From Pseudomonas putida (GTDB taxonomy: Bacteria; Pseudomonadota; Gammaproteobacteria; Pseudomonadales; Pseudomonadaceae), in assembly GCF_005080685.1 (NCBI RefSeq), contig NZ_CP039371.1, positions 5,642,001-5,706,000 on the forward strand: a stretch of 64,000 nt of DNA. The letters run 5' to 3'. The translations under genes were made by a program, and so were the position numbers. Below, piece by piece: positions 9,218 through 18,827 of the stretch; the stretch's first letter is position 1; each line of letters begins with the position of its first letter. The notes beneath the pieces are model-generated. The model had not been told where the DNA came from. It searched no databases and saw nothing but the letters and a program-made list of their open reading frames with translations.

Positions 9218-10186
9218 ATGCAAGATCCTACCGCTCACAGCCGACCCCGCATCGGTATCAGTGCCTGCCTGACCGGCCACAGCGTGCGCTACAACGGCGG
9301 CCACAAGTCCTCCGACCTGTGCCGCTCGCAACTGGAAACCCATTTCGAGTGGGTGCCGGTGTGCCCGGAGGTGGCCATCGGCCTGAGCGTGCCGCGTGAC
9401 CCCATTCGCCTGGTGGGTGACCCTGCTCGGCCCGGCGTGGTCGGCACACGCACCCCTGGCCCCGATCTCGCCGGCAGCCTGCGCGCCTATGGCGAGCAGA
9501 TGGCCGAACGGCTCGACGATATCTGCGGCTACATCTTCATGCAGAAGTCTCCGTCCTGCGGCCTGGAGAGGGTCAAGGTCTACCAGGACGACGGCCGTCC
9601 CGCACACCAGGGCGGCCGCGGCGCCTATGCCGCCGCCTTCTGTGCCCAGCGCCCGGACCTGCCGGTCGAGGAGGAAGGCCGCCTGCACGACCCGGTGCTG
9701 CGCGAGAACTTCATCAGCCGCGTGTATGCCTATGCCGACTGGCAGCGCCAACTGGCCGAAGGCCTGAGCCGCGGCGCGCTGATCCGCTTTCACTCCCGCT
9801 ACAAGTACTTGCTGATGGCGAACAATCCCCAGGCCTACCGTGAGCTCGGCCGCATGCTCGGCAGCCTGCGCCGGGAAGACGACCCGGCGGTGGCCGGCCC
9901 GCGCTACTTCAGCCAACTGATGCAGGCCTTGCGCCGCTGCGCCAGCCGTGGCACCCACGGCAATGTGCTGCAGCACCTCAGCGGCTACCTGCGCGATGCC
10001 CTCACGCCCCAGGACAAGCGCGAGCTACAGAATGTGATCGGCCAGTATCAACAAGGCGTGGTGCCGCTGGTAGTGCCGCTGACCCTGCTCAAGCATCACC
10101 TGCGCAAGCACCCCGATCCCTACCTGCTGCAGCAGGCGTATCTGCAGCCTCACCCCGAGAGCCTGGGCCTGCGCAATGCCGTCTGA
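9218..10186 (+). CDS. DUF523 and DUF1722 (YbgA) domain protein
   Basis: A 322-residue protein starting MQDPTAHSRPRIGISACLTG, with GGAGG 8 bp upstream of the ATG. The N-terminal DUF523 half has conserved Cys residues in ISACLTG and KSPSCGLERVKVY. The C-terminal DUF1722/YbgA half begins near residue 180 with LIRFHSRYKYLLMANNP. In many proteobacteria this fusion sits next to photolyase genes; its biochemical role is not established, and the paired cysteines suggest a metal or redox function. It overlaps the regulator gene by 11 bp and is the first gene behind operator 2. Confidence 0.88.
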   Translation: MQDPTAHSRPRIGISACLTGHSVRYNGGHKSSDLCRSQLETHFEWVPVCPEVAIGLSVPRDPIRLVGDPARPGVVGTRTPGPDLAGSLRAYGEQMAERLDDICGYIFMQKSPSCGLERVKVYQDDGRPAHQGGRGAYAAAFCAQRPDLPVEEEGRLHDPVLRENFISRVYAYADWQRQLAEGLSRGALIRFHSRYKYLLMANNPQAYRELGRMLGSLRREDDPAVAGPRYFSQLMQALRRCASRGTHGNVLQHLSGYLRDALTPQDKRELQNVIGQYQQGVVPLVVPLTLLKHHLRKHPDPYLLQQAYLQPHPESLGLRNAV

Positions 10187-11045
10187 GCCCTTGCTGCCGA
10201 TCGGCGAGCTGGCGCGGCGCACCGGGGTCAACCCGGTGACCCTACGTGCCTGGGAGCGGCGCTACGGCCTGCTGAAACCGACGCGCACCGCCAAAGGCCA
10301 TCGCCTGTATTCCCAGGCGCAGGTCGAGCGGGTCGAGGCCGTGCTCGCCTGGCTGGCGCGCGGCGCTTCGGTCGGTCAGGTCCGCGAACTGCTCGACCGC
10401 CCAGCCGAAGAAGCACCGCTGGGGGACTGGGCCGTGCGCCAACAGCAAATCATCGAGTCCATCGCCAGCCTGGCGCAACGCGCACTCGACCAGCAGTTCA
10501 ACCAGGTCATGGCCCTGTACCCGGCCACCACCCTCTGCGAGCGGCTGCTGCTGCCCTTGCAGCAGGCGCTGGAGCTGCGCTGGCATACGTTCTTCAACGC
10601 ACAGCTCGAGCAGGTGTTCTTCCACACCTGGCTGCGCAGCAAGCTCGGGGCCCGCGTCTACCACGACAACCAGGCCCTGCATGGCTGCGCGGTGCTGCTC
10701 GCCGAGGACAGCGAACGGCCATCGGACCCCAGCCTGTGGTTGTACGCCTGGTTGCTCAGCAGCAACGGCATTGCGGTCGAGGTACTGGAACGTCCGGTGG
10801 GCGGTGCGCAACTCGAACGTGCGGTTGCCGCCTTGCAGCCACGTGCCGTGCTGCTGCACCTGGGCCCACGCATCGACGCCAAGGCCCTGCAGCGCACGCT
10901 GGCCGCCCTTGAGGTGCCCACCTTGGCAGGCGGCGCCTGCCTGCCCCTGCACGAGGCGCAACTGGCCCGCTTCGATCTGCCCCGACTGAAACTCTTCGAC
11001 ACCCCGCAGGCCGCCTTGCGGACCCTGCAGACCCTGCATTCCTAG
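10176..11045 (+). CDS. MerR-family LitR/CarH-like light-response regulator (PplR1-like)
   Basis: A 289-residue protein. The MerR winged helix spans residues 5-75 (LPIGELARRTGVNPVTLRAWERRYG). The C-terminal part follows the helical bundle plus Rossmann-like layout of B12-binding regulators, but the DxHxxG cobalamin-ligand motif of CarH is absent. That fits the P. putida PplR group, whose light response was reported to be B12-independent and to work with short LOV proteins encoded elsewhere. Its place between the YbgA-like gene and phrB, and the two PplR1-type operators nearby, support this call. It overlaps the upstream gene by 11 bp and phrB follows after 9 bp. Confidence 0.85.
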   Translation: MPSEPLLPIGELARRTGVNPVTLRAWERRYGLLKPTRTAKGHRLYSQAQVERVEAVLAWLARGASVGQVRELLDRPAEEAPLGDWAVRQQQIIESIASLAQRALDQQFNQVMALYPATTLCERLLLPLQQALELRWHTFFNAQLEQVFFHTWLRSKLGARVYHDNQALHGCAVLLAEDSERPSDPSLWLYAWLLSSNGIAVEVLERPVGGAQLERAVAALQPRAVLLHLGPRIDAKALQRTLAALEVPTLAGGACLPLHEAQLARFDLPRLKLFDTPQAALRTLQTLHS

Positions 11046-11054
11046 AGAGGCTTC

Positions 11055-12479
11055 ATGCAACTGATCTGGCTGCGCAGCGACCTGCGCATCACCGACAATA
11101 CCGCCCTCAGCGCCGCCTGCGAGCGCGGTCCGAGCATTGCCCTGTGGCTGGTCAGCCCCGGCCAGTGGCAGGCTCACGACGACGCCGCGTGCAAGGTCGA
11201 CTTCTGGCTGCGCAACCTGCGCGAGATGCGCCAGGCCCTGGACGTGCTGAACATCCCCCTGCTGATTCGCAAGATCGACACCTGGGACGAAGCCGCGCCC
11301 GCCGTGCTCAAGGTTTGCCACCAGCACCAGGTCGAGGCGGTGCACTGGAACGACGAGTACGGGCTCAACGAAACCCGCCGCGACGACGCCACGCGCACGC
11401 TCCTGGCAGACGCCGGCATCCAGGCCCACAGCTACCTCGACCAACTGCTGCTGGCTCCTGGCACCATCCTCACCCGCAGCGGTGGTTACTACCAGGTGTT
11501 CAGCCAGTTCAAGAAGGCCTGCCTGGAGCACCTGCATCGCAGCCTGCCGGCACTGGCGCCCAAGGTCCGGCGCCAGGCGCCACTGGGCATCGCCAGCGAC
11601 CCTATCCCCCGCCATGTAGAGGGTTTCGAAACCCCGCCCGACAGCCTGCGCAACCTGTGGCCAGCCGGCGAAGAAGAGGCGCAAGACCGCCTGACCCGCT
11701 TCCTCGACGAAACCGTCGAAGATTACCAGCGCCTGCGCGACCTGCCCGCCCAGCCCGGCACCAGCCAGTTGTCCGCCTACCTGGCAGCCGGGGTGATTTC
11801 GCCACGGCAATGCCTGCACGCGGCATTGAGCAGCAACCGGGGCGAGTTCGACAGCGGCAGCGTGGGCGTGCAGACATGGGTCAACGAGCTGCTCTGGCGC
11901 GAGTTCTACAAGCACATTCTCACCGGTTATCCCGAGGTCTCGCGGCATCGCGCCTTCCGCGCCCACACCGAAGCGCTGCCCTGGCGCGATGCCCCCGAGG
12001 ACTTCAAGGCCTGGCAGGAGGGGCGCACCGGCATCCCGATCATCGACGCCGCGATGCTGCAATTGCTGCACACCGGCTGGATGCACAACCGCCTGCGCAT
12101 GCTGGTGGCCATGTTCCTGAGCAAGAACCTGCTGATCGACTGGCGCCTGGGCGAACGCCATTTCATGCGCCATCTGATAGACGGCGACCTGGCCGCGAAC
12201 AACGGCGGTTGGCAATGGAGTGCCTCCACCGGAACCGATTCAGTACCCTATTTTCGTATCTTCAACCCCATATCGCAGTCGCAACGCTTTGATCCGCAGG
12301 GCCGTTTCATCCGCCACTGGCTCCCCCAACTCAAGGGCCTGGATGATAAAAAAATTCATGCCCCACTAATGCTTGCCGATAATTTGACTAATACTACTTA
12401 CCACGACCCTATCGTCGATCTTGCAAGCAGTCGCCGACGTGCACTGGATGCCTTCAAGGCACTTCCACGCCGGCAGTAA
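11055..12479 (+). CDS. phrB: Deoxyribodipyrimidine photolyase (class I CPD)
   Basis: A 474-residue flavoprotein that repairs cyclobutane pyrimidine dimers with blue light. The N-terminal photolyase domain begins MQLIWLRSDLRITDNTAL. The FAD-binding domain contains WVNELLWREFYKHIL, GIPIIDAAMLQLLHTGWMHNRLRM, and DGDLAANNGGWQWSASTGTD, the class I signature with the conserved Trp residues. Length and motifs are complete. It is third in the operon behind operator 2, so light induction is expected. Confidence 0.95.
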   Translation: MQLIWLRSDLRITDNTALSAACERGPSIALWLVSPGQWQAHDDAACKVDFWLRNLREMRQALDVLNIPLLIRKIDTWDEAAPAVLKVCHQHQVEAVHWNDEYGLNETRRDDATRTLLADAGIQAHSYLDQLLLAPGTILTRSGGYYQVFSQFKKACLEHLHRSLPALAPKVRRQAPLGIASDPIPRHVEGFETPPDSLRNLWPAGEEEAQDRLTRFLDETVEDYQRLRDLPAQPGTSQLSAYLAAGVISPRQCLHAALSSNRGEFDSGSVGVQTWVNELLWREFYKHILTGYPEVSRHRAFRAHTEALPWRDAPEDFKAWQEGRTGIPIIDAAMLQLLHTGWMHNRLRMLVAMFLSKNLLIDWRLGERHFMRHLIDGDLAANNGGWQWSASTGTDSVPYFRIFNPISQSQRFDPQGRFIRHWLPQLKGLDDKKIHAPLMLADNLTNTTYHDPIVDLASSRRRALDAFKALPRRQ

Positions 12480-12493
12480 CAGGTGGAGGGGCC

Positions 12494-13195
12494 ATGGCAG
12501 AGCACTCACGCAGTTTTTGGGTGACCGGAGCGACCGCTGGGCTTGGCCTGGCGTTGGTGGAACAGCTGCTCGAGCAGGGGCACCGTGTTGCCGCCAGTAG
12601 CAACAAGTGCCAGGCATTGGATGACCTGGCCGAACGCCATGGCGCGGCATTGCTGCGCGTGCCCGGGCAATTGCACACGCCTGGCCAGGCCGAGGCTGCC
12701 CGTGCGCAAATTGCCGGCACCTGGGGGGCATTGGATACCCTGATCGTCAACGCCGGTACCTGCGACTACCTGACCGACGACGTGCCTGACAGCGACGTAT
12801 TCGAAGCCATCGTCAGTGGCAATCTGGAGGCGGCCAAGCAAAGCCTGGCGAGCGCTTTGCCGCTGCTGGCAAAAGGCGACGAACCCCAGGTGATGGCTGT
12901 CTTCAGCCGCTATTCGGCCCTGCAGTTGTACGCACCCTCACAGTTGCCGAACGCAGCCAACAACGTACCGCAATGGTTCCGCCAACAGCGCCAGACACTG
13001 CAGGCAATGGGCGTTGGGCTGATACTGGTGGCGCCGCAATCGTTGAAAACACCCGTCACGTCCATCCACGCCACGCCCGAGCGGTGGACGGCGCAAACGG
13101 CAGCAAACGAGCTGCTGCTGCGGCTGACGCAACGTGAAGGAGAACTGGTGCTCGAAGCGCTGGAGTTGAACGAGCTGTGGCCGCTGTCGCGCTGA
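12494..13195 (+). CDS. SDR-family protein with degenerate catalytic motif
   Basis: A 233-residue protein with the nucleotide-binding motif TGATAGLG (residues 11-18) and the NAG motif at about residues 90-92, both classic for short-chain dehydrogenases. In the active-site region (FSRYSALQLYAPSQL) the YxxxK motif reads YAPSQ, so the catalytic Lys appears to be Gln. It follows phrB by 14 bp with GGAGGGG upstream of the ATG and is probably the last gene of the light operon. It may be non-catalytic or use an unusual mechanism; the substrate is unknown. Confidence 0.8.
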   Translation: MAEHSRSFWVTGATAGLGLALVEQLLEQGHRVAASSNKCQALDDLAERHGAALLRVPGQLHTPGQAEAARAQIAGTWGALDTLIVNAGTCDYLTDDVPDSDVFEAIVSGNLEAAKQSLASALPLLAKGDEPQVMAVFSRYSALQLYAPSQLPNAANNVPQWFRQQRQTLQAMGVGLILVAPQSLKTPVTSIHATPERWTAQTAANELLLRLTQREGELVLEALELNELWPLSR

Positions 13196-13216
13196 GCGGC
13201 CACTGGCAGGCAGGGC

Positions 13217-13735
13217 CTACAGGGCCATGCGGTAATGAAGGGTGTAGGTTTCTACGCCATCGTTGGGTTGCTTGATGCTGGCATTGGAATAATGAACGGC
13301 GCGCACGCCGATTTCATGCCCACCCGCAAAACGCAGACCGAAGCCGATGCGATCCTCGAACTGGAAAGCCGACCCCAGCTGATTGCTCTCCACCTCGGTG
13401 CTGGAGAACGCCGCCACACCGATACCCGCCTCGATGTAGGGCTTCACCGATTCGCCGGCGAATTCATAGACGAATACCGGTGCGAACGACAGGCTGTGGT
13501 TACTGGCAGTCTTGTCGCCGTCCCAGTAGGTGTACGCCCCATCCCAATAGCCGGTGAGCCGGCCGACGCTGGTCTGCCACCAGCTTGCGTCCCAGTTCGA
13601 TTGCAGCCCCAGGCGGTAGACCATGGTCGAGTCCCCCGTCTGCCCCACCGCAAACGTGACATCGGCAGCCTGTGCCGGCATCAGTTGTGCCATCCCCAGG
13701 ACAGCCACCGCTGCCAAACCGATCAGTTTCTTCAT
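13217..13735 (-). CDS. pagL: Lipid A 3-O-deacylase (PagL-type) outer-membrane protein
   Basis: A 172-residue precursor with a Sec signal peptide (MKKLIGLAAVAVLGMAQLMPAQA) and an eight-stranded barrel. In P. aeruginosa PagL the catalytic residues are His126, Ser128 and Glu140 of the mature protein. Here HYS in VRAVHYSNAS is followed by a Glu exactly 12 residues after the Ser (GVETYTLHY), so the triad spacing is conserved. It removes the 3-linked acyl chain from lipid A in the outer membrane. The start at 13735 is set by the signal peptide and an AAGGA site upstream. It converges on the SDR gene. Confidence 0.88.
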   Translation of the reverse strand: MKKLIGLAAVAVLGMAQLMPAQAADVTFAVGQTGDSTMVYRLGLQSNWDASWWQTSVGRLTGYWDGAYTYWDGDKTASNHSLSFAPVFVYEFAGESVKPYIEAGIGVAAFSSTEVESNQLGSAFQFEDRIGFGLRFAGGHEIGVRAVHYSNASIKQPNDGVETYTLHYRMAL

Positions 13736-13851
13736 GAGAAACGTCCTTTTTCCTATGCTGTTGTAAGTATTCAGGCCTTTATCAGGCATAAGCATAGAAA
13801 TCGGCGTTGGAACGATAGTTCAGTAATTAACGGGATTTTTTCACAAAATTT

Positions 13852-14649
13852 TTACACGCCCAGCGGCAACACCTTTTCATCCACCTGCCAGAGCACGGGA
13901 AGTATGTCGCGCAGGGCTTGCGGGTCGGCGCTGCTCCAGAATCCGACGCCCCGTGGCGGCCCTTCGCAAAGCAGATCGCGGTCGGCCAGCAGGCGTTGCA
14001 ACTGACGGGCCACGGCGGCGCCAGTGTCGATGATCGCCACCTCGGCTGGCACCAAGCCGGACAGCAGCGGGCGCAGGAACGGGTAATGGGTGCAGCCGAG
14101 GATCAAGGTGTCGCAGCCTGCGTCCAGCAGAGGCTGCACGTAGCCTTGCAGCAACTGGCGCAACTGCGGGCTGGCCAGGTCCCCGGTTTCGATGCGCTCG
14201 ACAAGGCCCGGGCAAGGCTGGGTGACCACGCGCACATCGCTGGCGAAGCGATCGAGCAAGGCAGCGAACTTGGCGCTCTGCAAGGTACCGGTGGTGGCCA
14301 GTACGCCGACCACGCCAGAGCGGGTGGCCGCCGCCGCCGGCTTGACCGCAGGCTCCATGCCCACCAGCGGCCAATCGGGATACAACTCGCGCAGGTCGGC
14401 GACCGCCGCCACGGTGGCGGTATTGCACGCCAGGACCATGGCCTTGGCGCCCTGCTCGCGGAAGAAACCGGCAATGTGCCGGCAGCGCTGGCGGATGTAG
14501 TCCGGGGTCTTTTCCCCGTAGGGCACGTGCCCGCAGTCGGCCACGTAAAGCAACGATTCGTTGGGCAGCAAGCGCTGGATCTCGGCGAGTACCGACAAGC
14601 CGCCGACCCCCGAGTCCATCACGCCCACCGGCGCCGAGCGCTCAGCCAT
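13852..14649 (-). CDS. murI: Glutamate racemase
   Basis: A 265-residue cytoplasmic enzyme making D-glutamate for peptidoglycan. Both catalytic cysteines are visible, in [15 protein letters not shown] and [15 protein letters not shown], and the N-terminal motif is [12 protein letters not shown]. The start MAERSAPVG at 14649 overlaps the end of moeB by 8 bp. Last gene of the hemA operon. Confidence 0.94.
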   Translation of the reverse strand: MAERSAPVGVMDSGVGGLSVLAEIQRLLPNESLLYVADCGHVPYGEKTPDYIRQRCRHIAGFFREQGAKAMVLACNTATVAAVADLRELYPDWPLVGMEPAVKPAAAATRSGVVGVLATTGTLQSAKFAALLDRFASDVRVVTQPCPGLVERIETGDLASPQLRQLLQGYVQPLLDAGCDTLILGCTHYPFLRPLLSGLVPAEVAIIDTGAAVARQLQRLLADRDLLCEGPPRGVGFWSSADPQALRDILPVLWQVDEKVLPLGV

Positions 14650-15397
14650 GCCGGCTGCCACAGACCGCACAGCCCGGATCGCGCTTGACCCGCAACTCGC
14701 GCATGCGCGTGGTGAGGGCATCGATCAACAACAGCCGGCCCACCAAAGGCTCGCCAAAACCGGCCAGCAGCTTCAGGGCTTCCAGGGCCTGCAGGCTACC
14801 GACCAAGCCTACCAGCGGGCCAATCACCCCGGCCTCGCTGCAGGTCAGTTCGGCTTCGCTGCCATGGCCATACAGGCAGTGGTAGCAAGGACTGCTGTCG
14901 CGACGCGGGTCGAACACCGAAAGCTGCCCTTCGAGGCGGATCGCCGCACCGCTGACCAGGGGCTTGCCCGCGCTCACGCAGGCAGCGTTGACCGCTTCGC
15001 GGGTGCCGAAGTTGTCGGAACAATCGAGCACCAGGTCGACGGCCGCAACGGCTTCGGCCAGGGAATCCTCGTCCAGGGCCTGGCGATGCGGCACCAAGGT
15101 CACTTCGGGGTTGATCGCCTGCAGGCGCTGGATCGCCGAGTCGACCTTGGCCATGCCGACGCTGGCGCTGTCGTGGATGACCTGGCGTTGCAGGTTGGTC
15201 AGGTCGACCGTGTCGAAGTCAGCCAGGTGCAACTCGCCCACGCCGGCGGCGGCCAGGTACAGCGCCACGGGCGAGCCCAGCCCGCCCAGGCCGACGATCA
15301 GCGCCTTGCCCTGCTTGAGTCGCAATTGGCCCTCGATATCGACTTGGGCCAGCAGGATCTGCCGGCTGTAGCGCAACAGTTCCTGGTCGGTCAGCAT
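14642..15397 (-). CDS. moeB: MoeB/ThiF/HesA-family adenylyltransferase
   Basis: A 251-residue E1-like enzyme. It has the ATP-binding motif [14 protein letters not shown] near residues 35-48, Asp and Arg residues of the adenylation site, and a structural zinc site formed by CYHC (near 169-172) and CAVC at the C-terminus. It adenylates the C-terminal glycine of a ubiquitin-like sulfur carrier (MoaD or ThiS). It starts within the last bases of prmC and overlaps murI. Confidence 0.88.
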   Translation of the reverse strand: MLTDQELLRYSRQILLAQVDIEGQLRLKQGKALIVGLGGLGSPVALYLAAAGVGELHLADFDTVDLTNLQRQVIHDSASVGMAKVDSAIQRLQAINPEVTLVPHRQALDEDSLAEAVAAVDLVLDCSDNFGTREAVNAACVSAGKPLVSGAAIRLEGQLSVFDPRRDSSPCYHCLYGHGSEAELTCSEAGVIGPLVGLVGSLQALEALKLLAGFGEPLVGRLLLIDALTTRMRELRVKRDPGCAVCGSRHG

Positions 15398-16221
15398 GGC
15401 AGGCGCCCCAAGGTCATGCGTTCATGACCGCCCAGGTCGCGGCGGCTTTCGACCTCGGCAAAGCCGCGTTCGGTCATCAGCCGGCGTACCGCCTCGGCCT
15501 GATCGTAACCGTGCTCGAGCAACAATCGGCCGCCGGGCAGCAGGTGCTCGGGCGCCTGGTCCACGATCAGGCGCAGGTCGTCCAGGCCGTCCGTGCCTGC
15601 GACCAGGGCACTGCTGGGCTCGAAGCGCACGTCGCCGGCAGCCAGGTGCGGGTCTGCGGCGGCGATGTAGGGCGGGTTGCTGATGATCAGGTCGAAGCGT
15701 TGCCCACCCAGCGCGCCGAACCAATGGCTGGCCAGCACCTGGACGTTGCCCAGGCCAAGGCGCTGGCGGTTGCGTTCGGCCAGGGCCACGGCCTCCTCGA
15801 CCCGGTCCACGGCCGTCACCTGCCAGGCCGGGCGATCATGGGCCAGTGCCAGGGCGATGGCACCGGTACCGGTGCCCAGGTCGAGCACCTTGGCCGAGGT
15901 GGCCGCCTGCAACTCCAGCGCGGCCTCGACCAGCAGTTCGGTGTCCGGGCGTGGGATCAGGGTGTGCGGAGCCACTTCCAGGTCGAGCTTCCAGAAACCC
16001 TGCTGGCCAAGGATGTAGGCCACCGGCTCACCGGCACGGCGCCGCTGCAGGTAGCCGGCGAAGGTTTCGGCGGCCTCGCGGCTGACGATGCGCTCGGGCC
16101 AGGTGTGCAGGAAGCTGCGCGACTTGCCGATGGCGGCGGCCAGCAGCAGCTCGGCGTCCAGGCGCTCGCTGGGCGAGTCGGGCAGCTGCGCGTTGCGCAG
16201 CAGGCTGGCGATGATGGTCAT
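15391..16221 (-). CDS. prmC: Peptide chain release factor N5-glutamine methyltransferase
   Basis: A 276-residue SAM-dependent methyltransferase that methylates the Gln of the GGQ motif in release factors. The SAM motif VLDLGTGTGAIALALA and the catalytic NPPY (IISNPPYI) are present. Its ATG overlaps the prfA stop by one base (TAATG at 16223-16219), coupling the enzyme to its substrate. Confidence 0.95.
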   Translation of the reverse strand: MTIIASLLRNAQLPDSPSERLDAELLLAAAIGKSRSFLHTWPERIVSREAAETFAGYLQRRRAGEPVAYILGQQGFWKLDLEVAPHTLIPRPDTELLVEAALELQAATSAKVLDLGTGTGAIALALAHDRPAWQVTAVDRVEEAVALAERNRQRLGLGNVQVLASHWFGALGGQRFDLIISNPPYIAAADPHLAAGDVRFEPSSALVAGTDGLDDLRLIVDQAPEHLLPGGRLLLEHGYDQAEAVRRLMTERGFAEVESRRDLGGHERMTLGRLPC

Positions 16222-17303
16222 TAGTCCCCCAGGGCCGCCAGTTGATCGGCCTGGTATTCGGCCAGCAAAGGCTCGATCACCGCGTCGACGCTACCGGCGA
16301 GGATATCGTCGAGGGAGTACAGGGTCAGGTTGATGCGGTGATCGGTGACCCGGCCCTGTGGATAGTTGTAGGTGCGGATGCGCTCGGAACGGTCACCCGA
16401 ACCGACCAGCAGCTTACGCTCGCTGGCGATGGCGTTCTGCGCGGCGCTGGTCTGCATGTCATTGAGCTTGGCCGACAGCCACGACATGGCGCGGGCGCGG
16501 TTCTTGTGCTGCGAGCGCTCTTCCTGGCACTCGACGACGATGCCGGTGGGCAAGTGGGTGATGCGGATCGCCGAGTCGGTCTTGTTGACGTGCTGGCCAC
16601 CGGCGCCAGAGGCGCGGTAGGTGTCCACCCGCAGGTCGGCCGGGTTGATCTCGATCGCCACCTGCTCGTCCGGCTCGGGCAACACCGCCACGGTGCACGC
16701 CGAGGTGTGGATACGGCCCTGGGACTCGGTTTCCGGCACGCGTTGCACGCGGTGCGCGCCGGACTCGAACTTGAGCTTGCCGTACACGCTGTCACCTTCG
16801 ACACGGGCGATGATTTCCTTGTAGCCGCCGTGCTCGCCTTCGTTCTCGGACAGGATCTCGAGACGCCAGCCGCGTTTCTCGGCATAGCGCGAGTACATGC
16901 GGAACAGGTCGCCAGAGAAGATCGCTGCCTCGTCGCCACCGGTACCGGCACGGATTTCAAGGAACACGTTACGCCCGTCGTTAGGGTCCTTGGGCAGCAG
17001 CATGCGCTGCAGCTGCGACTCGAGGCCGACCAGTTGCTCCTTGGCTTCGCGCACTTCTTCGACGGCCATCTCACGCAGGTCGGGGTCGGCGTCCTTGAGC
17101 AGTGCCTGGGCACCTTCGAGGTCGTCCTGGACCTTGCGCCACTCTTTATAGGCAGCGATCACCGGCTCGACTTCGGCGTATTCACGGGAATAGGCGCGAA
17201 AGCGAGTCTGGTCGGATATGACTTCGGCATCACCCAGCAGCGCGGTGAGTTCCTCGAAGCGGTCCTGGAGCGTGTCCAGTTTGTTCAGCAGCGACGCTTT
17301 CAT
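16221..17303 (-). CDS. prfA: Peptide chain release factor 1
   Basis: A 360-residue class I release factor for UAA and UAG stops. The GGQ catalytic motif lies in [14 protein letters not shown], and the PxT anticodon-mimic motif reads PET in [15 protein letters not shown]. It overlaps hemA by four bases (ATGA). Standard length. Confidence 0.96.
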   Translation of the reverse strand: MKASLLNKLDTLQDRFEELTALLGDAEVISDQTRFRAYSREYAEVEPVIAAYKEWRKVQDDLEGAQALLKDADPDLREMAVEEVREAKEQLVGLESQLQRMLLPKDPNDGRNVFLEIRAGTGGDEAAIFSGDLFRMYSRYAEKRGWRLEILSENEGEHGGYKEIIARVEGDSVYGKLKFESGAHRVQRVPETESQGRIHTSACTVAVLPEPDEQVAIEINPADLRVDTYRASGAGGQHVNKTDSAIRITHLPTGIVVECQEERSQHKNRARAMSWLSAKLNDMQTSAAQNAIASERKLLVGSGDRSERIRTYNYPQGRVTDHRINLTLYSLDDILAGSVDAVIEPLLAEYQADQLAALGD

Positions 17304-18577
17304 TGCGGGGATTTGTCCGTCGAGCCCTCGTGGAGGGCAAAGAGTTCCTGGGCCATGGCCAGCGCGTCGACGCGCCCCTCGGCCGAGAGCTTTTTCAACT
17401 GCACGCTGGGCGCATGCAGGAGTTTGTTGGTGAGCCCCCGGGCCAGTTGGGCCAGTACATCCTCGGGGTTGCCGCCGTTGGCCAGCAGGCGCTGGGCCTT
17501 TTGTAGCTCTTCGTCGCGCAGGCGTTCGCTCTGTTGGCGGTAGGCGCGCAGCACATCGACCGCGGCCAGCTCGCGCAAGCGCACCATGAAGTCCTCGGCG
17601 CCCACCGAGACCAGCTCCTCGGCCGCCTGGGCCGCACCCTGGCGGCTCTTGAGGTTTTCCGCGACGACTTCGTGAAGGTCGTCGACGGTGTACAGGTAGA
17701 CATCGTCGAGCTCGCCTACCTCAGGCTCGATATCACGCGGCACGGCGATGTCGACCATGAAGATGGGCTTGTGTCGGCGCTGCTTGAGGGCGCTTTCCAC
17801 CGCGCCCTTGCCGAGGATCGGCAACTGGCTGGCGGTAGAACTGATGACGATGTCGCTGTTGGCCAGCTCCTGGGGAATGTCGGCCAACAACACCGCGTGC
17901 GCGCCGAACTGCTCGGCGAGGATGCTGGCGCGCTCCAGGGTCCGGTTGGCCACGACGATACGACGCACGCCCTGCTCGTGCAGGTGACGGGCGACCAGGG
18001 TGATGGTTTCACCGGCGCCGATCAGCAGCGCCTGGCTGCGGCCCAGGTCGCTGAAGATCTGCCGGGCCAGGCTGACGGCGGCAAACGCCACCGACACCGG
18101 GTTCTCGCCGATGGCCGTGTCGGTGCGCACCTGCTTGGCGGCGCTGAAGGTGGCCTGGAACAATCTGCCCAGCAATGGGCCAATGGTCCCGGCCTCACGT
18201 GCCACGGCGTAGGCCGACTTCATCTGGCCGAGGATCTGCGGCTCGCCCAGGACCAGCGAATCCAGGCCGGAGGCGACCCGCATCATGTGCTTGACAGCAT
18301 CGTGCTCCTCGTGGACGTACGCACTGGCGCGCAGCTCGTCGAGGCTCAGCTGGTGATAGTCGGCCAGCCATTGCAGCACGGCATCGGCTGCCAGGTGGTC
18401 CTGCTCTATATATAGCTCGCTACGGTTGCAGGTCGACAGGATCGCCGCCTCGCGGCTGGCGGTGAGTCGACAGAGCTGCTGCAGGGCGTCGACCAGCTGC
18501 TCTGGGGTAAACGCCACGCGCTCGCGTACGTCTACCGAGGCAGTCTTATGGTTGATACCAAGTGCAAGAAAGGCCAT
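17300..18577 (-). CDS. hemA: Glutamyl-tRNA reductase
   Basis: A 425-residue enzyme committing Glu-tRNA to tetrapyrrole synthesis. The catalytic Cys is in [12 protein letters not shown]; the NADPH motif GAGETI follows the catalytic domain, and the dimerisation helix is C-terminal. The start [15 protein letters not shown] at 18577 matches the conserved HemA N-terminus; an upstream in-frame extension to 18742 has none of it. First gene of the operon hemA-prfA-prmC-moeB-murI. Confidence 0.95.
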   Translation of the reverse strand: MAFLALGINHKTASVDVRERVAFTPEQLVDALQQLCRLTASREAAILSTCNRSELYIEQDHLAADAVLQWLADYHQLSLDELRASAYVHEEHDAVKHMMRVASGLDSLVLGEPQILGQMKSAYAVAREAGTIGPLLGRLFQATFSAAKQVRTDTAIGENPVSVAFAAVSLARQIFSDLGRSQALLIGAGETITLVARHLHEQGVRRIVVANRTLERASILAEQFGAHAVLLADIPQELANSDIVISSTASQLPILGKGAVESALKQRRHKPIFMVDIAVPRDIEPEVGELDDVYLYTVDDLHEVVAENLKSRQGAAQAAEELVSVGAEDFMVRLRELAAVDVLRAYRQQSERLRDEELQKAQRLLANGGNPEDVLAQLARGLTNKLLHAPSVQLKKLSAEGRVDALAMAQELFALHEGSTDKSPQ

Positions 18578-18609
18578 GCAAGGTCGCTGGTTGGGACGTG
18601 AAGCCGATA

Positions 18610-18638
18610 ATTGTCCTACTTCGCAGGTTTTAGAACAA
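18610..18638 (-). promoter_or_regulatory. Candidate sigma-70 promoter of the hemA operon
   Basis: On the minus strand, TTGTTC (18638-18633) and GACAAT (18615-18610) with a 17-bp spacer, about 33 bp upstream of the hemA ATG. Each hexamer has two mismatches to consensus, so this is moderate support only. Confidence 0.4.
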
Positions 18639-18827
18639 CCACCGTTCGCTATTGTCGTGATAGTGATGGGTGCCAGGCATGAGAGGTAGGGCAGGTCGAG
18701 AGTCGGGCGCCAAGGAACCCTCCCCTCCTCAAAAGGTCGCAATTAACCAGACACGCCACAGGTGGGTTTGCCCCCGCGCTTGTGTCATCATGCTCCGACC
18801 GCCGGTTAGTCCTCCTAAGCCTCCTTT

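Noticed and set aside
10242..12215. A 657-codon open frame antisense to the regulator and phrB
   Set aside because: High-GC shadow of real genes; no recognisable domain, and the sense strand has complete families.
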